DNA from: Rhabditoides inermis
Taxonomy: Eukaryota > Nematoda > Chromadorea > Rhabditida > Rhabditidae
Assembly (NCBI GenBank): GCA_963966185.1
Contig: CAWZYM010000392.1
Span: 456,501-520,500, forward strand
DNA: 64,000 nucleotides
Reading direction: 5' to 3'
Part shown: in pieces, positions 1 through 12,846 of the stretch
How the letters are laid out: each line of letters opens with the position of its first letter
How positions within the stretch are numbered: the first letter of the stretch is position 1
The notes under the pieces: generated by a model
What the model was told of the DNA's origin: nothing
The model's database searches: none
What the model saw: only the letters and a program-made list of their open reading frames with translations
Program-made: the position numbers and the translations under genes

Positions 1-1453
1 TTATTTTATGTGTTGGTTTGCCATCTGTTTTTACTTACCTTTCCGTTTTCAGCTTTGGAGCGGAGGGTATGTGTGGTCTGATTGGAGACATGAGTGCGTG
101 GACATTCGATGACAAGACATTCGAGGAGAGCACGCGTCTGCCCGTGTTCGCGCAGCTCGGACAGCAGTGAGAGAGCAGAGGCAGATGGGATTGTCCGCCC
201 CCGGACAAGCCCCGCCCATGCACGCCCCGCCCACTGTCGAGCCGCCGCGCCATGTTTGTAGATATGGATGATGTTGACGTGCGTTCCCGCCCTTCTCTTC
301 TCACCGACCGATCGGATGCCGAGTGCCTTGTGTAGCCGTACGTATGTAGCCAGCCACAGCTGATTCCCCAGGACGACCGATTCTTTCATACAAGTGTACT
401 CTCTTCTCTTCATTCAATCTACTCACCTCCACTAATTTATTTCCATATACATAACATTTGTCTTTGTCCATAGCACTTACTCACTCATCGCAGCGTTTCC
501 ACTCAGCTCTATAGACAGGATAGCCCCTCCTCTCAAGGCCTCTTTAATTCGATGAATCGCCCCGCCTCCACAGGCTCCTCCTCCCCATTTCCATCCCGGT
601 CCTCACCAGGCGACTCTTTGTACTTCTAATTTATTCGGCGCCCATGTAATGCCGTTTTATACGTAGTGGTCCATATCGACCGGTGTTGTCTATCTATCCT
701 ATCCTACCAGCCTGCCGTCCCATATCCCATTACATTACTCTACCTTGATATTCTTCATAGCATTTATTGTATTATTGCTTGCATGTTGTTAGTACTTGTC
801 CTTTGTTACACTTCTACTCTCCCCTTCTTATCCCGGCTGTTCATAGCAGTCGGGTGATAACCGGCCCCTGCATATTACCCTACCCCCGCCGGGCTCTCTT
901 TCACCCATCTTGTCTTTGTGTGTGAGGATGTGGGGGGTTGCGCACCCTCTGGTCTCACCAGGGTGCGCGCCCCCCGCTCCCAGTGCGGCCCGGCCGTATA
1001 TTTATTCCGGCACTTGTGTGCCCGTTGAATGTATAGTGTAGGGCGGATCACGCAATCCCAATCCCTTGTCCATTCGTGGATCCACTCACCGTTCCGATTG
1101 CTTGATCCGCCCTGTAGCCCGCTAGAGCGCACGCATCCCGTTGCTTACTCATTAGCTTACTCATCGCTAGTTCCCACCCCCCTTAGTTGAGATCCTGGAT
1201 TATCTATTTTCTATATCAATTGCAGAATATCTATTCTATATTCTATATATCATATTGTGTCTCGCGTTTCAACGCAAGTTTTTGTTGATGGATTTATGAT
1301 GATCAATTTATTGATAAAATAGTTTATTCAATTCGTTTTTTGTGTGAATAAGGAGCAATGAAAGTACAGTATATTGCGATTGGAAGTGGTTTGGTGGAAA
1401 GTGCGGTTTGCAATACAGTCAGAGTGGAGATGACTCTCACTTAAGTAGCGGAC
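1..1453. other. No gene recognised
   Basis: I find no recognisable coding region. An open frame on the minus strand covers most of 6-413, but its translation is Arg/His-rich, matches nothing I know and has no convincing splice signals. 430-870 is pyrimidine-rich and 1190-1370 is AT-rich. Confidence 0.4.
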
Positions 1454-1454
1454 A

Positions 1455-1914
1455 GACTCAAATCCTAGGGTCAGAAACAGCCTCAGATTTGTATCTGAGT
1501 GTCAGAAACAGGTTCAGATTTTGGGTCATATTTACCTCAGATTTTGCCTCAGATTGTTTCACCAGCCTCAGAAATAGGGTCAGATTGTTGCTTCCCGCCG
1601 AAAGAGGCCAAATCTCGATTTGTCCCACTGCGAAATTGGGGACATGGTAACGGGCATTTTGCCAGTCAGCACACCGTCCAGGTTCAGAAAAGCGCGCCAA
1701 GGATGGGCGGCCCAGAAAGCAGCCATACCCTCAGATTCGCTGCGAGACCAATCTCAAATTCGCCTCCTTTTGGCGGCAAGCAACAATCTGACCCTTTTTC
1801 TGAGGCTGGGGAGACAATCTGAGGCAAAATCTGAAGCAAAATCTGACCCACTTTCTGACCCTCAGATACAAATCTGAGGTGTTTCTGAGGCAAAATCTAG
1901 GCCTAGATTTGAGT
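1455..1914. repeat. Foldback element A (inverted repeat of CTCAGATTTTG units)
   Basis: The left arm (about 1455-1625) reappears in reverse complement at about 1745-1914. Both ends carry ACTCAAATC next to a TAGG motif. Both arms contain the same order of CTCAGATTTG, GGGTCAGATT and CCTCAGATTGT units, then a CCGCC-rich inner edge. The arms are about 165 bp and the centre about 120 bp. Divergence between arms is visible but modest. I see no transposase frame, so this looks like a non-autonomous foldback or MITE-type element. Target-site duplications could not be assigned confidently. Confidence 0.75.
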
Positions 1915-3957
1915 TTGTCTTCCGCTTTATCTCCTATTTGTCGAGTTTTGCGTGTGGATATGGCAGAGTCAAATGTCTGCGCCATCCTCCGTCTCCACAC
2001 TCTCTCGCAGACTCACTGCGAGATATTCGGAAACACTCAAGGACCGGAACTCTTTGCTTCTTTCCGCATATCCGCCCCCTGCCACTCGAATGCACCATCG
2101 ATCGTCTCTCGTATGGCCCTCCCTGTATGGATGGGGTGATTGTTGGCGATAGAGGAGCACCACTCGAGTGTCCCTCCTTGATTTATACCCCTGCTCTTCT
2201 CTCTCCGAGTTGTAATGAGTGCTGCCGCGCCTCCCTCCATCCCCCTCCATCTCTCGCAGCCACTCGCTTGTTGTTGTTTGTGTTGTTGTCCTCTGGAATG
2301 TCCAGATGTTCTCATCCCACAATTCTCCCCTCTGGAATGCATATCTCTCTCAATGATCATCCGGTTTCGCACTCTCTCCAGCATATTTCGGGAGTGGTTC
2401 GTTCGTGTGTGGAGTGAGAGTGCGTGGGTCGGTTCATATTTGGAGAGTGCTGTGCCCTCTCCGAATCCCACACTCTATCTCGCCTCCTTTTCCATCGCGC
2501 GAGGTTGTGTCTTGTCTTTTCATGCCTGGAAATGGGACATTACTTGCGAATGCGGTAGTAACCCTGTGCGTTCCGCTAGTCACTAGTCGTCTCTTTGTGT
2601 GAAACCGCGTGTATGAAAAGAGGGGAGAGTCCCGATAACATGACTCATCCATTTCTTCACCTCCTATCCCCTCGCCACTCACATTATTGCCGCTGAATCA
2701 TGTCTTGAATGGCGTTGATATCAACATTGTGGGCACTGTTTGATTTTAGCATTATCACGTTTTCTCTCTGTCCTATTTAGTGTTTGTGGACATTGTATAC
2801 TGTTAGTGTACCTATCAGGATACCTCTAATATTTTCGTTGTGTGTAGTTAGTGGGTGTGTGGTGAGAGTATTGTGTATTGAATGTGAGAGGGGTTTATCA
2901 CTCGGGACGAATAACAGACAACACACAGGTCATGTGGACTCCATTCCCTTCTTTCAATTCACTCACCACACACGTTACACGTACTCACCACGAATTTACG
3001 CATATTGATTGATTTTGATTGATTGGCGTGGAATGGTGGAGGGCTGATTCAGTCCGGCCTAGCATGTTTTGGTTCTGCGGCCCGCCTTGGCGTGATTGCG
3101 GTTCGAATCGATTGTTTGATCTACCGCGTAACGTATTGATCTGCCAATCGGCTGTCAGCGAGTCTCGAGTGATGTTTGCATAGGCACATGAGTGAATGGA
3201 ATAGTACTGCCTCCCTCCTCCGCCCTCTCCTTCTCCTACGCTCTCTCACTCGCCTCTCTCCGTCTCCTTCTCATATGCGTGTCATACTTGACTCCATCGC
3301 ACCTCTACACAGACAGGATTATTATTTTCTTTTCTTCGATTTACAAGTGTCTTGAATATCTCTCGTCATTTCTTCTTGCGCAACTTAACTAACCACAGTC
3401 AAACATTTGCAAGGTCTAGAATTCGTTGTTTGATGTTGATTATGATAATATTAATTCGATTAACTGGTGTAGTTATATGGGTTCAGTTACAATAGGCAGT
3501 CGACTGGCGAATGAATGCATTCTGCCGCTGCCGATTGTTACAGCACCCCTGGAGAGGGAGAGAGGGAGAGAGGAGGAGGGTGAGAGGAGGGGGAATGAGT
3601 GAGAGGAGAGAGAACGGCATCCGATTGCCGCAATACTAGACGATATTCCAGAGATGCTTCCTTCTTTTTGATGGCCCGCTTGCCACTTTCTTTCCGCTTC
3701 CTCATACACATCAACATGTCATATTATTATATTCGCAGCTCATTTCGTTTCACACAATCACACACTTGGATGATTCATCTCGCTGGCTTGTTTTCGCCGA
3801 GTTTCGCAATCGATCGGTTGTTGTGATCCGGGATGAGCTCTTATTCCCTGGACTCCACTCCGTCAGCCGCATGTTGTTGTTCGTTTAATCCGTCTCTCAT
3901 TTGTTTCCTGATCACTACGTCATAGCCCATAGCCCATGACTGCTTGTTCATTCAGCC
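1915..3957. other. Intergenic, no gene recognised
   Basis: Several short open frames exist, but none has recognisable homology or a coherent exon chain. The last few hundred bases upstream of the tropomodulin start contain a GAGGGA-rich purine tract (3551-3615). The promoter of that gene probably lies here but shows no distinctive motif. Confidence 0.35.
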
Positions 3958-6675
3958 ATGTCGTTCGACCGCGGACTCTCGTTCGAGGGTCGAGGCGACG
4001 GTGATGTGATGACAGACGAGGACTTCGAGAAGGCCATCGACGAGATGCAGATGGACGGAGAAACCGACCTCGGAGACCTACTCAGTAAGCTCCTTCCTTT
4101 CCGCCTTTTTCTGTGGTCGATATTGTTTCTTTGCTATAGTTAGCTGCAAGTTGTCTTACCGGATAAGCGCCCGAAATCTCTGAACAACCGCTCGCCTATT
4201 GGGTTTCTTTCTGTTTGCGGTAGTGGTTATGTTCAGCTACTGCGCAGTTTTCGTTCGTTTGCATAGCGGTATGCAAGGCGGGAGAGACCGACTCACGCAT
4301 TTCACATTTCCATCACTTGCCAGTCGTTCCTTCGAAATGATGTGAACGTTGCGTGTTTCAGAGGCGATGAACGAGAATCAGATGATCAGCTGGGAAGAGG
4401 CAGAGAGGATCCTCGCAGACAGCTCGGATGAACCAGTCAAGTGCACTCTGCCAGAACAGACCAGGCCCAGCGAACCAGAGAACGACACCAATGTCGACCA
4501 GTGAGTTGAGAGAGAGAGAGAGGGATATGGAGAGAGAGAGAGAGAGAGACGGAGAGAGGGAGAGAAACTTGTCTTTCAGATGCATCCAGCGTCTGCTCGA
4601 CAACGACCCCACCCTCAAGGAGATCTCACTCAACAACCTCAAGGTATCATCACGTGTCTTGTTTGTGTTCGCACTGTTCCCCTTTCCAGCGCACTCCCAT
4701 TCCCGCTATCAAGCGTCTCATCGAGGCGAGTGCCTACAACGAATATCTCGAGAAGCTCTCCCTAGCCAACATGGGACTATACGATAAGGACATCGAGGTA
4801 TCATTTCAATCATATTCGATATTTTCATATCATATCACACTTTCTAGATGTTGGTGCAAGTTCTGGAATTGAACTCAACGATCCGTGTGTTGAACCTGGA
4901 GACCAACTATCTCAGTGGTGATTTCTTCTCCAAGCTGTTCCAAGCTTCCCTCACACATCAGTCTGTGGAGGAGATCAAGTGTGTCAACCAGGTAAGCTTT
5001 TTGACGGATATGTTTTTGAACAATGTTTTCATAATTATGATATGGTGAAAAGGTCGAGAGTCGTGAGAGATAAGTATAGAAATGTCGTGTTTAGGGTGTG
5101 TCGTTCGCTACGACAGCGGAGAAGGAGATCATCAAGGCTATCCAAGCGAACCGGGGGCTGATCAAGGTGTCGATCAACCTGCGACTGCCAGAGGGAAGAC
5201 ACAAGATAGAGAATGCGACACTCAGAAATGGAGAGATCAGTGAGTGGAGAGCGGGAGGGGGAGAGTGCGTGATTGTCTTGCAGGGAGGCAGCTGAGACGA
5301 GAGGCCGCACTCCAGGCACGATTGCAGGCCGATGCAGACGCAAAGGAGGTACGCATTTATATCATTACTTTTTCATATATATTTTTTATCATTCTATAAA
5401 CATGTTATGTGTAGGCGGAAGAGAAGAAGAAGAAGGATATTCTGTCTGCGATGAAGGCTCGCAAGGTAGAGAGTGTGAGCGTGTGTTGTCGTGCGCGTGT
5501 CTGTTTGGTGTGTCATTCTTCCGTGCCGTTGTCTCTTCACCGCGTGCCGTGCTTCTTCCATACGAGTGCTTGCCGTTCCTCGTAGTATAGTCGCTTCCTC
5601 ATCCCACTCCTCTAAGGGATGTCATTGCAGCAAGCGCCTGCCGCTCCCGCGCCCGCCCCCGCACCCAAGATGTTTTCCAAACCCGCACCCGCACCCAGGG
5701 TTCCCAAGCCAAAACCTGCCGAGAAACCTATCGAGCTGCCGGTCGCGGCTGCGAAGCCTGTCAAGAAAGAGGAAAAGCCGGAAGAGAAGAAGGTTGCTCC
5801 GAAAAACATGGTGCGACGAGGACCCAAGGAGGAGAAGAAGGAAGAGAAAGTGGAGCAGGTTAAGGAGAAGAAGCCCGCTCCCAAAAACATCATCAGAAGG
5901 GGTCCCAAAGTGGAGGAGAAAAAGGAGGAGCCGGAGAAGGAGAAGGAAAAGGAAGACACGGAGCAGGCGGAGGAGGAGTCGAAGGAGGCGTCTCCCGACG
6001 AGGACGTGGAGGTGACGGATGTCCTGCGAATCGAGAATGGAATGGTGAAGAGAGTGGCTGTGAAGAAGGTGAAGGCAGACGGCACAGTGGAGGTGAACGA
6101 TGTGAAGGAGGGGGACGGGCTGCCGAAGAAGAAGAAGATTGTGAGGAGGGTGGTGCGGAAGAAGAAGAAGGAAGGGGCGGAGGCAGACGGGGAGAAGAAG
6201 AAACACAAAGAGAAGACCGACGAGGAGAATCCACAGTCCGTGTCTCAAACTCCTACTCACAGCACCGACTCCAAGTGATCTTCTCATCTGTTTTCCTTTC
6301 TTGTCTGCTATAGTCCTTGCTTGCTTTACATGCCACGGGTTTTCTTGGAGAAAGTGGTTTCTAGCGTTTCGCCCATTGACTCAATTTGTAATATAATAAT
6401 GTTATATAAAATATAAATGTTTTGCTTAGCCTCCTCCTCCTCATCTTCGAACTGCACGTTTTATTCGTTCGGTGTGAGAGTGCGAGTGAAATGATATGCA
6501 TTATGATAGTGGCTTGTGAATAATCTCTACTCGGAACGGTTTGAAGTTGCTTCGAAGTGTGTTTTTTTTTCAGGATAAGAATGGCAACGATGTTGTGGAT
6601 GAGAAGAAGGCGAGTGGGAAGGTGGACAAGCCGATGGCGGTGTACCAGCTGAAGAGAAACAAGGTGGATGGATGA
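3958..6675 (+). CDS. Tropomodulin/leiomodin family, two alternative last exons
   Basis: Caps actin pointed ends or nucleates actin with tropomyosin; cytoplasmic, typically sarcomeric. Exons by eye: 3958-4084, 4362-4500, 4580-4643, 4690-4797, 4848-4991, 5095-5239, 5284-5348, 5415-5465, then either 5631-6278 or 6574-6675. The N terminus is acidic (EDFEKAIDEM) as in the tropomyosin-binding part. DPTLKEISLNNLK, TPIPAIKRLIEA and STIRVLNLETNYLSG are the leucine-rich cap domain of this family. After a Lys/Glu-rich helix (AEEKKKKDILSAMKARK), exon 5631-6278 adds a long Pro/Ala then Lys/Glu tail with two near-repeats (KNMVRRGPK, KNIIRRGPK) ending in a TGA. Exon 6574-6675 adds a 33-residue tail instead. 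Both join in phase 0. The proline-rich tail is leiomodin-like, so either family name is possible. A GA repeat lies in the intron at 4501-4579. Confidence 0.85.
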
Positions 6676-6870
6676 GGCGTTCCCCCACCCACGCAGCCTC
6701 CCGCGCAGCCTTCAATCTACTGGTGCATACTGACTCGAACACTCACCACATGTGTTCAAATGTGAATAACAAATAGTGATCGACATTTCATTTCATAACT
6801 CCCATTCGTTTTTAGTTGCTTAGTATGATGTGTGTGATTAATTTGTGTGTATTATATACAACAACATGTG

Positions 6871-6876
6871 AATAAA
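6871..6876 (+). terminator. Poly(A) signal AATAAA, distal tropomodulin isoform
   Basis: AATAAA follows the short terminal exon by about 200 bases. The long-tail isoform has only weak variants near 6390-6420 (AATATAAAT). Confidence 0.6.
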
Positions 6877-7221
6877 AGTGTTTATCATCGGGGGAAACAG
6901 CCAGGTATGTCGACATGAAGGTATATGGAGCACTTGTGTGTTGTGTTTCGTTCACCCGTGTGCGCAATGAGTATCCTCTCTCTCTCATCTCTCATCTCTC
7001 TTTCTCTAAATATAATAGGCGAAGAATATCTTATCGTCTCCTGTCTCGTTCGCCTCGTTCGCTTCTTCTTCCGCCGATCTGAAAAGAGCACGCTAATCCC
7101 AGCCAGCGGATTGCGGGGATCAGAGAAAGTAGAAGGTATACCAATCCCCCCTTATACATTTGACAACTACGCACACCTGAGCTATTTCGGATGAGTGTCT
7201 CCGAAAAGAGACGATAATCAC

Positions 7222-7477
7222 TCACAGTTCGCTGGCGACGACTCGCAAATCCGGCTTTCCACCCACGAAGACGTACTTGGTCTCGGACATTATGCGCTGC
7301 ACTACCTGCAGAAGGAGCAGGGTTAGGAGGAGGAGAAGGAGCAAGAGAAACAAGCGGACAAGTAGAAGGAGGGGTGTGTACAATATAATACATGAAACAG
7401 GTACTCACAAGAATCATGTATACGATGACCCAGACGAGTGAGGCTGCTGCGAACACAGGCACCATCTCAGCCCACAT
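7222..7477 (-). CDS. Single-pass membrane microprotein, 50 residues
   Basis: Two exons, 7477-7409 and 7305-7222, join in phase 0 across an intron with GTGAGT and CTGCAG ends. The product starts MWAEMVPVFAAASLVWVIVYMI, has one strongly hydrophobic segment at residues 6-23, and then a short polar tail (VQRIMSETKYVFVGG, then KPDLRVVASEL) ending in TGA. I do not recognise the family. The small size, very hydrophobic N-terminal helix and clean splice junction support a real microprotein; it could be a subunit of a membrane complex. It points towards the tropomodulin gene (convergent). Confidence 0.55.
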
Positions 7478-7858
7478 CCTATCACCCAGCTATCATCAGA
7501 CACTCAGAGACACTGAAACCGGGAGTTAGAGGTTTCTCGAGTTATGTTTACAAGTCGCGACACACGAATGAAGGGATTGGATGCGATTCGCATATCCGGC
7601 GTCGGCATGCTGCTTACATGCGAGTTGCTACGTGCACATTCCCTCAATGCCTAGCCTGCATTGGCTATCAAAAGTCAAACAATACTGCACGAACGTGTTT
7701 CTTCGAGAGGACGACAAAAACGCGAGAATCGAGTGGTTGCCCGTAATTTATATTCAAACGCATCATATCGGGCGAGGGAAACAGCTGGGTTATTCATGGG
7801 TGTCCGGTCAGAGCAGCGAGTGGGGAGAGGAGAGGGAGGGAGAGAGGAGAGAGGGAGA

Positions 7859-7903
<45 letters not shown>

Positions 7904-8188
7904 GTCACGCGAATAGGAACAAAGTGGACTGTCGGAGTGACGCTGGATAGGAATCGGTGGGAAAAGAATAGACTAGGCGGAACGAAGGGAGGATGGCAGG
8001 GGATAATCCCTTTCGGAGAATCACTACAAGTGAATAGCATATGCGCACAACACTGGAACAATCTACGCGAGGATTTACGCCTAGGAAGATACTCTAATCG
8101 TTCTAGTTGCGCTGTCGAATATTCAAATAGCTAGTAGCTGATCGCCGTCTCGACACTACTTTTCTTTGCTGTTGCTGCGAAGAAGCGG

Positions 8189-8230
<42 letters not shown>

Positions 8231-9741
8231 GCTAATGAAATTAGGGCATTAGCGCGCCCAATGAAAGACAAAATAATGCGAATCCGGAGCAGCATAGGGG
8301 AATATTCGCAAACCCAATGCAGCCCTTTCAGCCGATAACACAGAAATAGCCGGAATCACACAAGAGAACGCGTTACATTACAATTTATGGTCATGGAATG
8401 CGTAAGAGAAATATTATGATGAAGTGAGTATGGTGTCAAACATGGTGAGAGATATATGAGGAGGTATGGGCTCCCTCTCTCCATCTCTCTCTCTCTCTCT
8501 TCCTCCATCTCTCTCTCTCTCTCACTCACTCCTCACTGATTCCACGACAGGTAAACGGAAACGAAAAGGGAGAAGTAGAGGGAGGGAGTGGAAGTCTCCA
8601 TGCGGGTGTGAAATGCGAATACACGCACATACACATAGTAAGGCGGTAGAGCGAAATGCCATGAAAGGGCATTCTGGAGGGAGGGAGTGGCGCGAGTGAG
8701 GGAGAAGAGAGGGAGGCACGCTTTAGACTACTGTATGGATATGAGGGATATGCCATCCGATTAGGCATTTATTGCCAAATCCTACTCTACTACTTGGTAA
8801 ACGAATGATAGTGAGTGACAGAATGACAAGAAAACAGTGGAAAAGATGTTATTACTGGATAGTGGCGGCGAGCAGATTAATCATTCGGTCACTCAGAATT
8901 TGATATGACGTGATTATGGAATGATTATGCTAACCGTCATATCAGAGAGAAGTTCAACTCGAATGGGCGTCTCGGAAGTTATTTGATATGAATAGAGCAG
9001 TCACTGGCTACTCGAAAGTACACAACTGGTCTGGTCAACAAATCTAACACTGAAAGAAAATGAAAAGAAGTGTACAGTCCCAATCTCACCTGTACAGCAA
9101 TCGTGTAAATGAGCTGGTGTTAACAGGATATGTCTGTTTGCTTCCTCTCACTCAGCCACATCATGAAATATGCACATCAAGTAGCATCGAAATTCGAGAC
9201 GACTGCCACTGCCAAAATATATTATCATGTTTTGCGGACGAGAGCGGATCGCGAAAAAATATGATAGGATTATATGTGATAAGATGGAAGGGATGGAAGG
9301 ACATTTGGAGGGAGGAGGGAGGAGGGAGATGCGGAGATGAGGGTTCGCTCATCTGTCCATATTGCCTGTGAGGGAAGCGGAGCGAATCTGGCTTCCACCT
9401 CCCTCCAATTGCATTTTACAAACAACGCAAGAAGCCGGGTCGGGCTAGTGGGAATTGTTTGTCTACGGGGTCGCAATTGCCGGTGAGAGGTTCATAAAAC
9501 GAGGTTATAGCCTTCCCCCACAAATACACTGATCACGACCACCCGGATGTACATTATCGAACCGGATTCCACGGACTCACGGGCAACATAGTTTCTGCAA
9601 TATGGGGATTCCGTTTATCGATTGATCCATTGATCCCACTCGAGGAAAGCAAATAGAGATAGAGGACAAGACGGCTTGAGTCGGTGGGACAGGGCGGGTG
9701 GGTGGACACTAGCCATTCTCACTCTCACTCTCCACATCACT
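7478..9741. other. Intergenic with GA/CT microsatellites
   Basis: No gene recognised. It holds (GA)n at about 7844-7902 and 8194-8227, a CT-rich tract at 8466-8525 and AGGG-rich stretches. The apparent Ser-Leu or Arg-Glu repeat proteins in this interval are microsatellite translations. Confidence 0.5.
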
Positions 9742-10125
9742 ATGAGCGACAACAACGCGGTGATCAAGGGTATGCCTTTTTGTTTCGTTTTTATTATGCA
9801 ACTGAGTTTTGTTTATTATGCAACTGAGTTTTGTTTATTAAGTTTCAGATGCCGTAACCTCTTCTACTGATGAGCAGAGCACCGCCGAGTGAGTTGCATA
9901 GACGTAAACGCTTCCTGTCTCTCTCGTCCCTCTCTACTCTTTCCCTGTCTCACCTCCATCCCTCTCCCCTGTTACAGTCCTTCGAGTGTCCGTCTGGCGT
10001 CTGTCCGCGCGGGTCTGGAGGCAGCTCAGAGGGAGGCGGCAGCCGCTCGGGAAGAAGCAGATCAGCTGAGGACACTCCTCCAACATCTCAAGAACAACAA
10101 GCCCCAAACGGACAAGCAAGAGTGA
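9742..10125 (+). CDS. Small acidic coiled-coil protein, about 71 residues
   Basis: Exons 9742-9769, 9849-9888 and 9978-10125 give a short protein: an acidic, Ser/Thr-rich N terminus (MSDNNAVIKDAVTSSTDEQS), then a single helix rich in Ala, Glu and Arg with heptad-like spacing (LEAAQREAAAAREEADQLRT), then a polar tail and TGA. All junctions use GT/AG and keep frame. Intron 1 contains a 23-bp tandem duplication around 9795-9840 (TTATTATGCAACTGAG twice). I do not recognise the family; the helix suggests an oligomerising adaptor-type protein. Confidence 0.6.
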
Positions 10126-10238
10126 TGACATTGTTTTGATTGTCTTTGTTATAAATGTAAACATATCTTGTGAAATATGTGCGGAGTCGATGTTTATTAT
10201 GTCTATCGATCCAAGACAGCAATCGATTGAATTGCGAC

Positions 10239-10466
10239 ATGTAAAGTCCTCGCCATTTCTCCAGGAGCACAATTTGTGCGCAACCACGTTACATAGGCTA
10301 TCGCACATATTTTATGGGCCTTGCATCATGTCTAATGGGCAGAGCATCAATCACTGATCGCTTCAGTATATTCCTAATTGCGCTGCTTGCGCGCGACCGG
10401 TGCTAAACAGCCATGGCGCGCGAATGGTGCAGGGATTTTCAAACTGGAGAAATGGCGGGAACTTTA
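10239..10466. repeat. Short imperfect inverted repeat
   Basis: GTAAAGTCCTCGCCATTTCTCCAG at about 10240 returns as the reverse complement CTGGAGAAATGGCGGGAACTTTA at about 10444-10466, and CGATTGAATTGCGACATGT occurs as a direct repeat just outside both arms. It may be a small foldback element. Confidence 0.5.
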
Positions 10467-10580
10467 CTCGATTGAATTGCGACATGTTACCTCCCCTATT
10501 CACCCTTGCTTGGGAAAAGCCGGCAACTGAACGTGAAACTTTTATGCGAGAGAATGAGGCAGGGCAATACAGTTTCTCAC

Positions 10581-11399
10581 TCATATATACTCGTTGTCAC
10601 ATATTTTATTTGAAGAGAATAACATTGGTTTGGATACGGCAATGACACGGTAGTATGAGAGATAGCGAGGTGTGCCTGACTTGGAGTGTCTACTTTCCCA
10701 TGGCAAAAACCATGTACGGGTCTCTGTGTCGGCAGGTAGGGGGAGGAGTAGGGCAAGGAGTCCAGCGATTGCGGTCGACCTAGAAATGGGTAGAGAAAAG
10801 AACGGAGCATTGGGGAGTACCTCGAACTTGAACACCGGCCTCGTCGGTGCCTGCTCAGCTTCAGTGGCATTGTCAGTGGCAGTGACAGTGTCAGTGGCAT
10901 TGTCAGTGACAGTGGCAGCATCAGTGGAGATGACAGTTGCAGTGACATTGTTAGTAGCAGTGTCTGTCTCAGTGACAGTGTCATTGTCAGTGACAGTGGC
11001 ATTGGCGGTGACAATGGACGTGTCAAGGTCAGTGGCCTTGTCATTGTCCGTGGCAGAAGCAGTGACAGCAACAGTGGCAGTGACAATGTCAGCGGCGGTG
11101 GAAGTCTTCTCCTCGACCGGGGTGGCGGCCTTTTCCACCTGTCCCTTGTCCTCCTTCCTCTTAGCGTACGTGTTCTTCCTGTTGTCCTGCTCCCACGCCA
11201 TCTGAGTGATCCTGCGCTTGGAGCGCGTCATCTGCGCCATCTGATGGATAGATTAGATGGGAAAGAGAGAGGGAGAGACAACCTTGTGCTTGTCATTCTT
11301 GTTGGTCGACTCGTGGTGGAACATAGCCACCAGCACCTCATCCGCCCGCTCCCGCGACAAACCGAAGTCGAGCAGCACACTGCGCTTTTCCTCAAACAT
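10581..11399 (-). CDS. Downstream cistron: basic protein with Thr/Asp/Val/Ala repeat tail
   Basis: The start ATG at 11399 lies 6 nt after the stop of the upstream gene. Exon 1 (11399-11283) encodes MFEEKRSVLLDFGLSRERAD then EVLVAMFHHESTNKNDK. Exon 2 starts at 11240 with a basic stretch (TRSKRRITQMAWEQDNRKNT, then YAKRKEDKG) and runs into about 85 residues of TVTDN/TATVT-type low complexity. The frame stays open to a stop at 10581, but a GTACTCC donor after KFE (about 10820) suggests that the true 3' end is spliced differently. The conserved first part plus the basic segment looks nuclear or nucleic-acid-related; I recognise no family. Confidence 0.55.
10858..11100 (-). repeat. Degenerate coding minisatellite (GTGACAGTGTCAGTGGCA-like)
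   Basis: On the plus strand, units such as TCAGTGACAGTG and GTGGCATTGTCAGTG recur imperfectly. In the gene they encode Thr-Val-Thr-Asp-Asn-type repeats. Unit slippage would lengthen or shorten the protein without breaking frame. Confidence 0.7.
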
Positions 11400-11405
11400 A
11401 GTCGC

Positions 11406-11626
11406 TCACTTCATTTCAATCTCCTCTCTGTCCACCTTCATCTTCTCTCTCTCTCTCTCTCTCTATTTACCTGGACATTTTCCGCGAGGCTGACTTTTCC
11501 CATCATCATCATGCACTCGTGCATCTTCTTCTCGGCTTCGTTGAATATCTGCACCTCGCCGTGCTTGTCGAACCGGAGGCGGATCTGCGGATGGCGTTAG
11601 AGATAGAAATAGAAATAGAGAGAGAG

Positions 11627-11694
<68 letters not shown>

Positions 11695-12787
11695 TACCGT
11701 CTTGTCGGCAATGTCGATGGGAAAATAGTCGGGGCAGGTGAACACCATCTATACGGTCAGATGAGAGAAAAACATGGATTCATTTTCTAACTATACTACT
11801 AAGAGAAAGAGAATCACGAAAGGCAGAAGTCTTTGTTGATACGCAGAGCTATTGTGGGTGAGGAGCAGTACCGCGTTTTTCTCAGTAGACGCGGCGACGA
11901 TGAACTTGTCGAGAAGGGAGTACAACATCTCACGGGACTGGAGAGGATATGTTGTGGCTTATGAGAGAGCGTACAGATGTGACCAGGCACACTGCCCAAT
12001 ATTGCCTTTGCCCTTTTTTGGTAACATGGCTCTCAAAAGTTGAGCAATCGCCTCGGTCACTGGTTCGTTTTGACGATGTCTTCTACCCGACTATGTCTTT
12101 CATATAGATATCACACTCTCAACCCGTGTCGAAATGTTCTGAGAGTGTCAATGAGACCGTTCACAGGCAATCGATGACGCGCAATCAGTTCCTTCCGCCG
12201 CACTCGTCTATGCTAATTCAAGTTGGGTGCACTGGCAACGAAAAAGGCGATTGAGAGTGTTTCTCACGTCACGTCCGAGGATTTGAACTCTGTTTGAGAG
12301 TGTGATATCGATTGGAAAGACATTATAGTCCGGTAGATGACACCATCAGCTTTCCATATAGCCCGAAACCGAGGTGATTACTCAAGTTTGATCTGAGTTA
12401 CAGTCATGTTACCAAAAGTGGCAACAGTGACAACTTTGGCAACATTGGGCCGTTTGCATTTCCACATGTGTACCTCCATCTCCCTCTTCAGATTGTTCTC
12501 GTCGGCGATCGCGTCGACAATGTTGAAGAACGCGTCGACTTCTGTCGCCGAGAAGCCCTTCGAGAGAAGCAGGAAGCGCCTCTCCTGCAACATCTCTCTC
12601 ATTCTCTCTCTTTCTTTTTTAATTTCTTTTTTTCCCTCCGTTCTCACCGCATTGTCCTGGCATGCGTCCAGTTCGGCAATCAGATCTTCTCCCAGCTCCA
12701 TGGGTGTCATGTCGGCACACTGCAAGGTACACTGAGGGAGGGAGAGAGGGGGGGACAGAGAAGAGAGAGAGAGAGAGAGAAAAAGAA

Positions 12788-12846
<59 letters not shown>

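Noticed and set aside
5491..6287. Long Arg/Leu/Phe-rich ORFs opposite or overlapping the tropomodulin tail
   Set aside because: Shadow frames of a Lys/Glu/Pro-rich coding exon.
7843..7916. Arg-Glu or Ser-Leu repeat proteins on both strands
   Set aside because: Translations of pure GA/CT microsatellites; the same happens at 8470, 11640, 12780, 18080, 23310, 40600, 48070 and 51360.
10858..11100. Antisense Val/Ser repeat protein on the plus strand
   Set aside because: Complement of the Thr/Asp repeat tail of the minus-strand cistron, whose exon structure is better supported.
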